From Streptomyces sp. NBC_00259 (GTDB taxonomy: Bacteria > Actinomycetota > Actinomycetes > Streptomycetales > Streptomycetaceae): a stretch of DNA of 64,000 nucleotides. The stretch spans positions 992,001 through 1,056,000 of the forward strand of contig NZ_CP108080.1 in NCBI RefSeq assembly GCF_036181745.1. The letters are read 5' to 3'. Under the pieces are notes generated by a model. That model was not told the origin of the DNA, ran no database searches, and saw only the letters and a program-made list of their open reading frames with translations. Shown here piece by piece: positions 49,621-57,756 of this stretch (positions are counted from its first letter, which is position 1; each line of letters opens with the position of its first letter). Both the position numbers and the translations under genes were made by a program.

Positions 49621-50178
49621 TCAGCCGGTGCCGAGCCCCTCCAGCACCACCGCACCCGGCAGCCCGGCGAAGACCTTGCCGGGCACGATCAGCTTTCCGC
49701 GGCGCCGTCCGCTGCCGATGAGCACCCACTCGGTGTCGACGACCGCGGAGTCGACCAGCAGGGGCCAGTCCGCGGGGAGCCCGATCGGGGTGATGCCTCC
49801 GTACTCCATGGCCGTCTCGCCCGTGGCGAGGTCCATGGGGGCGAACGAGGCCTTGCGGGCGCCGAGTTGCTTGCGTACGACGCCGTTGACGTCGACCCGG
49901 GTCCGGGAGAGGACCAGGCATGCGGCGAGGGTCGACTCGCCACCGCGCTTGCCCGCCACCACGACGCAGTTGGCGGAGGAGTCGAGGAGGTCGGCGCCGT
50001 GGTGCTCGACGAAGACCGCGGTGTCGGCGATCGCCGGGTCGGTGTCGACGTACAGCAGCTGCTCGGCCGGGACGTCGCCGTGCCAGGACCGCACGGCATC
50101 GGCGACCGGCGGGGTGAGGAGGTCCAGGCAGTCGGGAGCGGGCCGGGCCTCGTCGAAGTTTCCGATGGGTGCGCGCAT
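49621..50178 (-). CDS. YbaK/EbsC family aminoacyl-tRNA deacylase-like protein
   Basis: 185 aa. The YbaK/ProX fold is seen in VAGKRGGESTLAACLVLSRTRVDVNGVVRKQLGARKASFAPMDLATGETAMEYGGITPIGLPADWPLLVDSAV, with the Lys in ARKASF and G-G-I-T-P-x-G that mark the active site. Such proteins remove wrong amino acids from tRNA in trans. ATG 50178 is chosen; the frame runs further but without homology. It ends close to the convergent CoA-binding gene. Confidence 0.9.
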   Translation of the reverse strand: MRAPIGNFDEARPAPDCLDLLTPPVADAVRSWHGDVPAEQLLYVDTDPAIADTAVFVEHHGADLLDSSANCVVVAGKRGGESTLAACLVLSRTRVDVNGVVRKQLGARKASFAPMDLATGETAMEYGGITPIGLPADWPLLVDSAVVDTEWVLIGSGRRRGKLIVPGKVFAGLPGAVVLEGLGTG

Positions 50179-50222
50179 ACGAAGCACGCTAACAGCGGAC
50201 GGTACCGGTGCGAGGAGGCGTC

Positions 50223-50795
50223 TCAGCGGACGGGCGGAATGGAGACGGCCATGGTCATCTCGACGCTCTCCGTGCCCGCGTTGCGGTAGGTGTGCGGCAC
50301 ATTGGCCTCGTAGGTCGCGGAGGTTCCGGCCGGCACGGCGTACGGCTTTCCGTCGACGACTAGGGTGAGTTCGCCCGCGGTGACATGGAGGAGTTCGACG
50401 GTCCCGTCCGGATGCGGATCGGAGGCGCTCTCCTCGCCCGGCATCAGCGTCCAGGACCACAGTTCGAGTGGACCGCGGGCTTCGGTGCCGACGAGCAGCG
50501 TGGTCGAACTGCCGCCCGGGGTGGACCACATGCGGACGGCCTGCTCCTGGGGCACGAGCTGGACCTGGGGGCTCGTCTCGTAGTCGAGGAGCGTGGTGAT
50601 GCTGACGCCGAGGGCGTCGGCCAGCTTCACCGTCGTGCCGACGCTCGGGTTGGTACGCGCCTGCTCGATCTGGATGATCATGCCGCGACTGACGCCCGAG
50701 CGGGCGGCGAGGGCGTCGAGCGTGAAGCCCCGCTCACCACGCCAGCGCTTGAGATTGCGGGCGAGCGACTGCGTGAGCTGGTCGAGGTCCGACAC
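50223..50795 (-). CDS. XRE-family regulator with C-terminal cupin domain
   Basis: About 190 aa. The helix-turn-helix spans residues about 8-62: LARNLKRWRGERGFTLDALAARSGVSRGMIIQIEQARTNPSVGTTVKLADALGVS. A cupin domain (about 95-185) has DPHPDGTVELLHVTAGELTLVVDG and VPAGTSATYEANVPHTYRNAGTE. The ligand is unknown. GTG 50795 with GGACGGAAC before it is preferred to TTG 50831. It is divergent from an EamA exporter, its likely target; the 92-bp gap is AT-rich around 50810-50835. Confidence 0.9.
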   Translation of the reverse strand: MSDLDQLTQSLARNLKRWRGERGFTLDALAARSGVSRGMIIQIEQARTNPSVGTTVKLADALGVSITTLLDYETSPQVQLVPQEQAVRMWSTPGGSSTTLLVGTEARGPLELWSWTLMPGEESASDPHPDGTVELLHVTAGELTLVVDGKPYAVPAGTSATYEANVPHTYRNAGTESVEMTMAVSIPPVR

Positions 50796-50887
50796 GTTCC
50801 GTCCAATATACTCAATGGAATAGTTCAACACATTGCACTACGGTGTGGTGCACCCGATCGTTCACCGAACTGTACTGCGAGGCACCC

Positions 50888-51754
50888 ATGACAGCGCTGT
50901 TCGCCCTGGCCACCAGCCTCCTGTGGGGGCTGGCCGACTTCGGCGGCGGGCTGCTCACACGACGCGTGCCGGCGCTGACGGTCGTCGTGGTCTCGCAGAC
51001 GATCGCCGTGGTCGTGCTCGGCGCGATCGTGGTCGCGACCGGCGGCTGGAGCGAGACCGGCCCCCAGCTCTGGTACGCGGTGGCGGCCGGCGTCGTCGGC
51101 CCGGTCGCGATGCTGAGCTTCTACAAGGCTCTGGCGCTCGGACCGATGGGCGTCGTCTCCCCGCTCGGCTCCCTCGGCGTGATCGTGCCGGTCTCGGTGG
51201 GGCTGCTCCTCGGTGAGCGGCCGGGGGTGCTGCAGTTCGCGGGCATCGGCGTGGCCGTGGTCGGTGTACTGCTGGCGGGCGGCCCCGAGTTGCGCGGCGC
51301 CCCGGTGCAGCGGCAGGCGGTCCTGCTCACGCTGCTCGCGGCCTTCGGCTTCGGGTCCGTGATGGCGCTCATCGCCGAGGCGTCGACCACGCTCACCGGG
51401 CTCTTCCTGGCGCTGTTCGTGCAGCGCGTCACCAACGTGACGGTGGGCGGCGCTGCGCTGTACGTCTCGGTGAAGCGGGGTGGCCGGGCGCTGCCCGAGG
51501 ACGGCGGCCTGCGGACGGTCCGCGCCTCGCTGCCGGCCCTCGCCTTCGTGGGACTGGCGGATGTCGCGGCGAACGGTACGTACGCGATCGCCGCGCAGCA
51601 CGGCCCGGTCGCGGTCGCCGCGGTGCTCGCCTCGCTCTACCCCGTGGTGACGGCGCTCGCGGCCCGGGGCGTGCTCAAGGAGCGCCTGCGCGCCGTACAG
51701 GCCGCCGGTGCCGGACTCGCCCTCGTCGGCACGGTTCTGCTGGCGACGGGCTGA
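50888..51754 (+). CDS. DMT-superfamily transporter (EamA type)
   Basis: 288 aa with ten hydrophobic helices in two EamA repeats: helices from LFALATSLLWGLADFGGGLL through GPVAMLSFYKALALGPMGVVSPLGSLGVIVPVSVGLLLGERPG, then a second set ending AVAAVLASLYPVVTALAARGVLKERLRAVQAAGAGLALVGTVLL. The A/G-x-x-x-x-S-x-x-P-V-x-x-x-x-x-x-x-L-x-E-R motif occurs in both halves. Probably exports amino acids or other metabolites. It is divergent from the XRE-cupin regulator. Confidence 0.92.
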   Translation: MTALFALATSLLWGLADFGGGLLTRRVPALTVVVVSQTIAVVVLGAIVVATGGWSETGPQLWYAVAAGVVGPVAMLSFYKALALGPMGVVSPLGSLGVIVPVSVGLLLGERPGVLQFAGIGVAVVGVLLAGGPELRGAPVQRQAVLLTLLAAFGFGSVMALIAEASTTLTGLFLALFVQRVTNVTVGGAALYVSVKRGGRALPEDGGLRTVRASLPALAFVGLADVAANGTYAIAAQHGPVAVAAVLASLYPVVTALAARGVLKERLRAVQAAGAGLALVGTVLLATG

Positions 51755-51771
51755 TTCGGCCGAACGGCTGA

Positions 51772-52509
51772 TCAGCGCTCTTCGAGCTCCGCGAGAGCGA
51801 CGAGCTGCTCCGGGGTCACACCCTCCGGGATCGGCACCGGCGCGGGCGTCCGCAGCGGCGGCTGCCAGCCCGTCTCCGGGTCCCAGCTCCGTACGATCCT
51901 GGCGGGCGCGCCGGCGACCACCGCGTGGTCGGGCACCTCGCCGCGGACGACCGCACCCGCCGCCACGACCACATTGCGGCCGAGCCGGGCCCCGGGCAGG
52001 ATCACCGCGCCCGTGCCCAGCCAGCACCCCGGCCCGATCTCCACGGGCTCGGCGCGCGGCCACTGCTTGCCGACGGGCGTGTGCGGGTCGTCGTAGCTGT
52101 GGTTGGTCGAGGTGATGTAGACGTAGGGGCCGCAGTAGGTGTCGGAGCCGATGGTCACCGTCGTGTCGGCGATGACATGGCTGCCGCGGCCCAGGACCAC
52201 ACCGTTGCCGAGGGTGAGGATGGGGTCGGGCCCGAGGTCGAGACCCGGCATCATGCCCGCGGTCAGCGTCACCTGTTCGCCGATGATGCAGTGGTCACCG
52301 AGCTCGATCCACGCCTCGCCGAACACGGTTCCCTGCGGGAACGCCAGCCGCGTCCCGGGGCCGATCCTGCGGAAGCGCAGCTCCCCGGGCCGCTCCGCGG
52401 TGACCGCTCCAGCTTCCTGTACCCAGCGCATCCCGCGGTGTACGGCACGCGCGAGCACCCGCCGCCGCCAGGCGCTCAGTGAGGAGAACGTGTTCCTTTT
52501 TTCCGGCAC
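51772..52509 (-). CDS. Left-handed beta-helix (hexapeptide) acyltransferase
   Basis: 245 aa. Hexapeptide repeats run from about residue 60 to 200 (FGEAWIELGDHCIIGEQVTLTAG, ILTLGNGVVLGRGSHVIADTTVTIG, PVEIGPGCWLGTGAVILPGARLGRNVVVAAGAVVRGEVPDHAVVAGAPARIV). The catalytic-type His is in ITSTNHSYDDPHTPVG, as in maltose/galactoside acetyltransferases. Substrate unknown, perhaps a sugar. GTG start at 52509 beside a run of T residues. The gene ends 18 bp from the convergent transporter stop. Confidence 0.88.
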   Translation of the reverse strand: MPEKRNTFSSLSAWRRRVLARAVHRGMRWVQEAGAVTAERPGELRFRRIGPGTRLAFPQGTVFGEAWIELGDHCIIGEQVTLTAGMMPGLDLGPDPILTLGNGVVLGRGSHVIADTTVTIGSDTYCGPYVYITSTNHSYDDPHTPVGKQWPRAEPVEIGPGCWLGTGAVILPGARLGRNVVVAAGAVVRGEVPDHAVVAGAPARIVRSWDPETGWQPPLRTPAPVPIPEGVTPEQLVALAELEER

Positions 52510-52666
52510 CCGGACACGCTAGTCGGCCGGGCGGCAGGTCTCCCGGCAGCCGTGCTGTGATCTTCGCCCCACGTCGGGCCCGCCACGCGTGGAATTGCGG
52601 TCGTCGAGGCACACGGCAGTCTGGGGTGGGAGACCGGCACACGCGCGACGAGGGGAAGGGCAGAGG

Positions 52667-53887
52667 GTGGCAGAAGCCCGCGAACCACTCCGCGATCTCG
52701 TACGACGCCACCGGGAACCGGCCGTCGTCCAGACGGTGCGTTCCACCGCGGCCGCGGTGATCTCCTACGTCGTCGCCCTCCAGCTGAGCAGCGAGCCCGC
52801 ACCGCTCACCGCACCGCTGACCGCGCTCCTCGTCGTCCAGGTCACCCTCTACTCGACGCTGACCACCGGCATCCGGCGGGTGAACTCCGTCGTGGCGGGC
52901 GTGCTGATCGCGATCGGCTTCAGCGCCCTGGTGGGACTCAGCTGGTGGAGTCTCGGGCTGGTGATCCTCGCGTCGCTGGTGATCGGCCGGTTCGTGAAGG
53001 TCGGCGAGTTCGTGCCAGAGGTGGCCATCAGCGCCATGCTCGTCCTGGGCGTGACACAGGTGACGGCGACGGCCTGGGACCGCGTGCTGGAGACGCTGAT
53101 CGGCGCCGTGGTGGGACTGCTGTTCAACATCCTCTTCGTTCCGCCCGTATGGGTGGGCGACGCGAGCGCGGCGATCACGGACCTCGCCTCCCGGATGCGG
53201 GGGCTGATGGCGCACATCGCGGACGAGCTGGGCGACCACACACCGGTGGCCCAGGCCGCGGCCCGGCTGCACGAGGCGCGGCGTCTCGACCACGACATCG
53301 TCGAGGTGGACGCGGCACTGCGCCAGGCGGAGGACAGCCTGCGGTTGAATCCCCGGGTCAAGGAGCCGTTGCTGTCGCGGCTCGTGCTGCGTACGGGGCT
53401 GGACGCGCTGGAGATCTGTGCGGTGATCCTGCGGGTGTCCTGCCGTACGCTCACCGACCTCGCCAAGACCCGGTCGGCGGGAACGCTGTTCCCGCCTCCG
53501 GTGACCGCAGGGCTGCAGGAACTGTTCGGGCATCTGTCCGACGCGATCGGGGCCTTCGCCGAGCTGATCACCGCCCAGGCCTCGGCGAACGGCGCGGAGG
53601 CCGAGGCCCGGCTGTCACAGGAGCTGGCCGCCGGCCGCGCCAGCCGCAACCGGGTCGCCGCGCTGCTGCTGGCCGGCGTGCGCGAGAACACGGAGCACTG
53701 GCAGCTCCATGGCGCACTCCTGGCGGAGGCCGACCGCATCCTGGACGAACTGGACGTCGAGAAGCGCTCCGAACGGCTGATCGAGGAACTCGACCGGCAC
53801 GCCCGGGAGCGGCCCACGGGCGGCCAGTGGCTCGACGACCTGAAGCGCCGGATCCGCGGGAGCGTACGGCGGGGCGGCAGCGCGTGA
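52667..53887 (+). CDS. Aromatic acid exporter family (ArAE_1/FUSC-like) membrane protein
   Basis: 406 aa. N-terminal membrane half with about five helices (VVQTVRSTAAAVISYVVALQL, APLTALLVVQVTLYSTLTTGIRRVNSVVAGVLIAIGFSALVG, LETLIGAVVGLLFNILFVPPVW), the arrangement of ArAE_1 proteins. The C-terminal half is a cytoplasmic helical domain with heptad-like Leu/Glu/Arg patterns. Relatives export aromatic carboxylic acids; here the substrate is unknown. GTG 52667 is preceded by GAGGGGAAGGGCAGAGG, and the frame's earlier ATG at 52589 lacks homology. Confidence 0.85.
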   Translation: MAEAREPLRDLVRRHREPAVVQTVRSTAAAVISYVVALQLSSEPAPLTAPLTALLVVQVTLYSTLTTGIRRVNSVVAGVLIAIGFSALVGLSWWSLGLVILASLVIGRFVKVGEFVPEVAISAMLVLGVTQVTATAWDRVLETLIGAVVGLLFNILFVPPVWVGDASAAITDLASRMRGLMAHIADELGDHTPVAQAAARLHEARRLDHDIVEVDAALRQAEDSLRLNPRVKEPLLSRLVLRTGLDALEICAVILRVSCRTLTDLAKTRSAGTLFPPPVTAGLQELFGHLSDAIGAFAELITAQASANGAEAEARLSQELAAGRASRNRVAALLLAGVRENTEHWQLHGALLAEADRILDELDVEKRSERLIEELDRHARERPTGGQWLDDLKRRIRGSVRRGGSA

Positions 53888-54002
53888 CGTGACGCCGGGC
53901 GGGCGCCAGCGGGGATACGACGCCGGGCCGGTGGCAGCGCGTGTGGTGGACACCGGGCGGGCGGCGGTGGGTGACGTGACGCCGACCGGGTGGCAGCGGG
54001 TG
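53884..54002 (+). repeat. Degenerate direct repeats after the ArAE gene
   Basis: Two near-identical 30-bp stretches beginning GTGACGTGACGCCG and ending in GGCAGCGGG or GCCAGCGGG occur at about 53884-53914 and 53970-54001. Two weaker copies (GACGCCGGGCCGGTGGCAGCG and GACACCGGGCGGGCGGCGG) lie between. No gene occupies them. Confidence 0.5.
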
Positions 54003-54026
54003 CGATCACACCGGCCGGGCGTGCCG

Positions 54027-54064
54027 GGGCGGCCGCACCGCGCGGTGTGCGGGTGCGGCCGCCC
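54027..54064. terminator. Bidirectional terminator between ArAE and CsbD genes
   Basis: GGGCGGCCGCACC and GGTGCGGCCGCCC form a perfect 13-bp stem with a 12-nt loop between convergent genes. Confidence 0.75.
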
Positions 54065-54103
54065 GGGTCACGAGCGGCGTCTGCGAGCAGACGCACAGGC
54101 GAC

Positions 54104-54277
54104 TTACCGCTGGGGCCGCTTCATCCGCTCGGCGGCGTCCTGCGTGGCCTCCCGGGCCTTGCCCGCCATCTGCTCGCCACGGCCCTCCGCCTGCATCTCA
54201 CGGTCGCCCATGGCCTTGCCGGCGGTTTCCTTCATCTTGCCCTTGGCCTGCTTCGCCTTGGCCTTTGCCTTGCCCAT
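54104..54277 (-). CDS. CsbD-like small stress protein
   Basis: 57 aa, Lys/Ala/Glu/Met-rich: MGKAKAKAKQAKGKMKETAGKAMGD, then MAGKAREATQDAAERMKR. This is the CsbD pattern (K-x-K-x-K-E-x-x-G-K), an intrinsically flexible general-stress protein. The preferred start is ATG 54277; longer frames are basic shadows. Upstream 54296-54383 shows no clear feature. CsbD-like genes are often controlled by SigB-type sigma factors; I could not confirm such a promoter. Confidence 0.85.
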   Translation of the reverse strand: MGKAKAKAKQAKGKMKETAGKAMGDREMQAEGRGEQMAGKAREATQDAAERMKRPQR

Positions 54278-54383
54278 GACGGTGGTCCCTTCACTGTGGG
54301 GGGTGGACTGGCGTATCCACCTTGCGCCGATCACCCAGCGTCTGCAATCGGTGACGAAGCGCACACGGTCAGACGGGTGGCCG

Positions 54384-54545
54384 TCAGTCGGGCGGCTCGG
54401 GCAGCGGGCGGGTGCCCGGCTCCGGCTCGGGATCCGAGGGCTGCGCGGGCTCCGGCTCGGGCGGCTGCGGGTCACGCGGCACGGGATCGGGGCCGCTGGG
54501 TACCGGCGCGGGCCCGTCAGGGGCTGGTTCGTTCGGGGTGGTCAT
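54384..54545 (-). CDS. Small Pro/Glu/Asp-rich hypothetical protein
   Basis: 53 aa: MTTPNEPAPDG, then repeats such as PVPSGPDPVPRDPQPPEPEPAQPSDPEPEPGTRPLPEPPD. It is low complexity and disordered with no domain. Start ATG 54545. It lies between CsbD and the gamma carbonic anhydrase gene on the same strand. A real gene is plausible since similar tiny Pro-rich proteins occur near CsbD in streptomycetes, but the sequence alone does not prove translation. Confidence 0.5.
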   Translation of the reverse strand: MTTPNEPAPDGPAPVPSGPDPVPRDPQPPEPEPAQPSDPEPEPGTRPLPEPPD

Positions 54546-54627
54546 GGCTGAGCCTTCCGGGTCGGCCTGCGTTCCTCCACGCGCTGCGACTACCCGCGGC
54601 ACCGGATGTCATCCCCGGAGCGGGCGG

Positions 54628-55164
54628 TCAGCCCTCGGCCGCCGCCCGGTGGCTCTTCGCCAGCTCCAGGTACATCGCGGCGTTGAGCTTGATGCCCTCG
54701 CGCTCCTCGTCGGTCAGCTCGCGCCTGACCTTGGCGGGGACACCGGCGACCAGGGAGCCCGGCGGCACCCGCATGCCCTGCGGGACGAGGGCCTGCGCCG
54801 CCACGAGCGAACCGGCGCCGATGTGGGCGCCGTTGAGGACGGTCGCCCCCATGCCGACGAGCACGTCGTCCTCGACGGTGCAGCCGTGGAGGACGGCGTT
54901 GTGGCCGACGGAGACGCGCTCGCCGACGGTCACGGGGAATCCGGGGTCGACGTGCACGGTGCAGTTGTCCTGGATGTTGCTGTCGGCGCCGAGGACGATC
55001 GGACCGCAGTCGGCGCGCAGCACGGTGTGGTACCAGACGCTCGCACCGGCCGCCATGGTGACCTCGCCGATCACGACGGACGTGGGCGCGGTGAACGCCT
55101 CCGGAGCGATGCGCGGCTCCTTCCCGCCCACTCCTGAGATCAGTGCCCGCTCGCGCTCCGCCAT
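54628..55164 (-). CDS. Gamma-class carbonic anhydrase family protein
   Basis: 178 aa left-handed beta-helix. The three zinc-binding His are present: NCTVHVDPG, VSVGHNAVLHGC (two). The hexapeptide repeats (VVIGEVTMAAGASVWYHTVLRADCGPIVLGADSNIQDN) and a C-terminal helix (LTDEEREGIKLNAAMYLELAKSH) are typical. It could interconvert CO2 and bicarbonate, though many family members such as PaaY/CaiE are thioesterases or inactive. ATG 55164 chosen. The DedA gene ends 35 bp upstream, so they are probably co-transcribed. Confidence 0.9.
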   Translation of the reverse strand: MAERERALISGVGGKEPRIAPEAFTAPTSVVIGEVTMAAGASVWYHTVLRADCGPIVLGADSNIQDNCTVHVDPGFPVTVGERVSVGHNAVLHGCTVEDDVLVGMGATVLNGAHIGAGSLVAAQALVPQGMRVPPGSLVAGVPAKVRRELTDEEREGIKLNAAMYLELAKSHRAAAEG

Positions 55165-55199
55165 CGTCTTCTCCTCGTCCCTGCTCCTGGGCCGCGTCC

Positions 55200-55901
55200 C
55201 TACTTCTGGGCCGCGCCGACCTGCACCGTAGGCGATGCCTCGGCGGAGACGTCCGCGGGGGCGGGCGTCTCGGCGCCGGTCGCGCACTCCGAGCGCTCGG
55301 CGGCCTTCTTGGCCCGGTTCTTCAGGATGAGCATCGACGTGAGACCGACGAGCACGGCCAGGACGAGCCCCAGCCAGGAGAAGCGCTTGAGCCAGGCCTC
55401 GGCGACGACACCGACCGAGTAGATGACGGCGGTCGTACCGCCCGCCCACAGGATGCCGCCGAAGACGTTGGCGATGAGGAACTTCCAGTACGGCATGCGC
55501 AGTACGCCCGCCAGCGGACCGGCGAAGATGCGCAGCAGCGCCACGAAGCGGCCGAAGAAGACGGCCCACATGCCCCACTTCTGGAAGGACCGCTCGGCGA
55601 GCGCGATGTTGGCCGCGCTGAAGTGCTTGGGGAACTTCCCGCCGCACCAGGTCAGCAGCGGCCGGCCGCCCCTGCGCCCGATGGCGTATCCGATCGAGTC
55701 GCCGATGATCGCGCCGGCGGTGGCGCAGGCGCCGAGCACCCAGGGGTTGATGTCGCCGTGCTGGGAGGCGAGAAGCGCGGAGCTGACGAGGACGATCTCG
55801 CCCGGCAGCGGGATACCGAGGCTCTCCAGCCCGATGACCACCCCCACCAGGACGTAGACGGCCATGGCCGGCACGGTCTCGAGCCACTCCTGGACGTGCA
55901 A
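55200..55901 (-). CDS. DedA family membrane protein
   Basis: 233 aa. DedA/SNARE-associated domain: VIGLESLGIPLPGEIVLVSSALLA (re-entrant E and PGE), GDSIGYAIGRRGGR, FGRFVALLRIFAGPLAG (the G-R-F-x-x-x-x-R motif) and FLIANVFGGILWAG. About five helices; the tail is Ala/Glu-rich. These proteins are proton-coupled flippases such as for undecaprenyl phosphate or envelope lipids. It starts with TTG 55901 with GGGAGGATCCAGCG before it. Two hairpin terminators lie upstream, separating it from the thioesterase gene. Confidence 0.9.
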   Translation of the reverse strand: MHVQEWLETVPAMAVYVLVGVVIGLESLGIPLPGEIVLVSSALLASQHGDINPWVLGACATAGAIIGDSIGYAIGRRGGRPLLTWCGGKFPKHFSAANIALAERSFQKWGMWAVFFGRFVALLRIFAGPLAGVLRMPYWKFLIANVFGGILWAGGTTAVIYSVGVVAEAWLKRFSWLGLVLAVLVGLTSMLILKNRAKKAAERSECATGAETPAPADVSAEASPTVQVGAAQK

Positions 55902-55977
55902 CGCTGGATCCTCCCGTTTGTCGGCGGCCCTGGCCCGTGGTCATTGGGCGCGGACATGCCCGTGTGCGATCGGGCTG

Positions 55978-56070
55978 GGCTGCCCGGCGCGCTGCCTGCG
56001 GCGCACGCCGGGCAGCCTACCTCGGAGGCAACAGTGCCCCTCGCGTCCGAAGCCGGACGCGAGGGGCACT
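55978..56070 (-). terminator. Tandem terminator hairpins after the DUF4442 gene
   Basis: AGTGCCCCTCGCGTCC and GGACGCGAGGGGCACT (56033-56070) form a perfect 16-bp stem with loop GAAGCC, the strongest hairpin in the window. Beyond it GGCTGCCCGGCG and CGCCGGGCAGCC (55978-56017) form a 12-bp stem. Both lie downstream of the stop at 56098. Confidence 0.82.
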
Positions 56071-56097
56071 CTCACGGTGTCTCACATGGCGTGGATG

Positions 56098-56553
56098 TCA
56101 GCTGTTCGGACGCAGCGTCCAGACGACGGTCATCTCGCCCGTCACCGCGTCGTCCGCGTCACGGGTGATCGCGACGGTGACCGGGAACTCGGGGCGCCCG
56201 CCGGCGTCCAGTTCCGCGACGACCTCCTCGGCGGGGCGGCCGAGGGTCGCGGTCGCGGTGACCACGCCCATCGCGAGCTTCTTGTAGCCGATCTCGGCCC
56301 GGACCGCGAGCGGCACGGCGCGGGACAGCTGGTCGCCGAAGGCGGCGAGCACGATCGCGCCACTGGCGGACTCGGCGAGGGTGAACATCGCGCCGGCGTG
56401 CGGTCCGCCGACGTGGTTGTGGTAGTCGGGCTGGTCCGGCATACGGACCACGGCGCGCTCGGCCGTGGTCTCCAGGAACTCCAGGTTGAGGGTCCTGGCC
56501 ATGGGGACCGTGGCGGCGAGCAGCTCGCCGACGGACTTCTGGTCTGCACTCAT
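56098..56553 (-). CDS. Hotdog-fold thioesterase (DUF4442/YiiD type)
   Basis: 151 aa. The hotdog core has NHVGGPHAGAMFTLAESASGAIVLAAFG, where the G-G-x-H-A-G-A motif precedes the long helix, then ERAVVRMPDQPDYHN and a RAEIGYKKLAMGVVTATATLG strand. Probably a thioesterase acting on small acyl-CoA or acting as a scavenger; no partner genes point to a substrate. ATG 56553 is chosen; the frame further back encodes a basic shadow. Followed by strong terminators. Confidence 0.85.
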   Translation of the reverse strand: MSADQKSVGELLAATVPMARTLNLEFLETTAERAVVRMPDQPDYHNHVGGPHAGAMFTLAESASGAIVLAAFGDQLSRAVPLAVRAEIGYKKLAMGVVTATATLGRPAEEVVAELDAGGRPEFPVTVAITRDADDAVTGEMTVVWTLRPNS

Positions 56554-56648
56554 GACACGGGATGTTACCCACGAGTAGCGGAACTTCGCCATCCCCTCAC
56601 GGGGGCGGGCGTGCCACCGAACACCCCGCACCTCTATGGTTACTGGCC

Positions 56649-57713
56649 ATGTGGCCAGGACAGCAGCCGCCCGGGGGCGAGCAGAACCCGCAGGACCAGA
56701 ACCCGTACACGCAGCCGGGATACCAGCAGCCGAATCCCTACCAGCAGCCGGGATACCAGCAGCCGGGACACCAGCAACAGCCCGGCTATCCGCAGCAGCC
56801 CGGGTATCCGCAGCAGGGTCACCAGCAGCCGAACCCGTACCAGCAGCCGACCGTGCCGCAGTACTCCACTCCCGGTCCGCCGCACCCGGGCGGGCCCGGC
56901 CCGTCCCAGGACAAGAAGAAGACGGTCCTCGTCGCGATCATCGCGGCTACCGCCGTCGTCGCCGCGGCCGTCATCACGGGCGTCGTCGTGCTGAAGGACG
57001 ACGACAAGGGCAAGGACGTCGCGGACCACAAGAAGCCGTCGACGTCGCCGACGGAGCCGGCCGAGGCCCCGTCCCCCACCGACAACCCGCGCGACGGCTC
57101 CAACGGGGCCAAGCCGACGATCGCGGGCTGGAAGGTCGTCACCAACCCCAAGCACGGCACGCAGTTCGACGTGCCCGCGGACTGGGAGGTGGCGAGCGCC
57201 GGCGTCGCCACCGGGTTCGAGGACGAGAAGAAGGGCGACGGTTCGCCCGCGGTCATGATGACCGCCCCGGCCTACTTCAAGAGCAAGTGGTGCTCGGTCG
57301 ACTCCGACCTGGACGGCAAGGCCGAGGACTCGGGTCTGGGCGCGACCGGGACCAAGGGCGGCCAGGGCGCCAAGGACACGGCCGAGGCCGCTTACAACGA
57401 GGCGGGCAACTGGTCCTGGGCCGCCTACGCGCAGACCGAGCCCAAGGGCACGGTCAAGGTCACCAAGGCGCAGCCCTACACGACGAAGTCGGGGCTGAGC
57501 GGCCATGTCGCGACGGCCACCGCCGTCGGAGTCCAGAAGAAGGACAAGTGCGACACCGACGGCAAGTCGATCGCCTTCTCCTTCAAGAACACCAAGGGCA
57601 ACTTCGCCTCCTGGGTCCTCTACGCCAACAAGGGCATCGCGGGCGAGATCCCGGACGCGACGATTCAGAAGATCCTCGGCACCGTGCGGCTGGCCGACGC
57701 CCCGGCGTCCTGA
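56649..57713 (+). CDS. Membrane protein with Pro/Gln/Tyr-rich repeat tail and extracellular domain
   Basis: 354 aa. Residues 1-95 consist of QQPGY-, QQPGH- and QQPNPY-type repeats, a cytoplasmic low-complexity segment. A single helix KKKTVLVAIIAATAVVAAAVITGVVVLK (about 98-118) follows, then an extracellular Lys/Asp/Thr linker and a domain of about 200 residues with two Cys (KSKWCSVDSDLDG, KKDKCDTDGKS) that may form a disulfide. This looks like the DUF8017-type surface protein of Streptomyces; function unknown. ATG 56649 is at the repeat start. Confidence 0.75.
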   Translation: MWPGQQPPGGEQNPQDQNPYTQPGYQQPNPYQQPGYQQPGHQQQPGYPQQPGYPQQGHQQPNPYQQPTVPQYSTPGPPHPGGPGPSQDKKKTVLVAIIAATAVVAAAVITGVVVLKDDDKGKDVADHKKPSTSPTEPAEAPSPTDNPRDGSNGAKPTIAGWKVVTNPKHGTQFDVPADWEVASAGVATGFEDEKKGDGSPAVMMTAPAYFKSKWCSVDSDLDGKAEDSGLGATGTKGGQGAKDTAEAAYNEAGNWSWAAYAQTEPKGTVKVTKAQPYTTKSGLSGHVATATAVGVQKKDKCDTDGKSIAFSFKNTKGNFASWVLYANKGIAGEIPDATIQKILGTVRLADAPAS

Positions 57714-57756
57714 ATCCGGTTTGGCAAGGAGGGGCGGCGCCAGCGATAGTCCCCGG

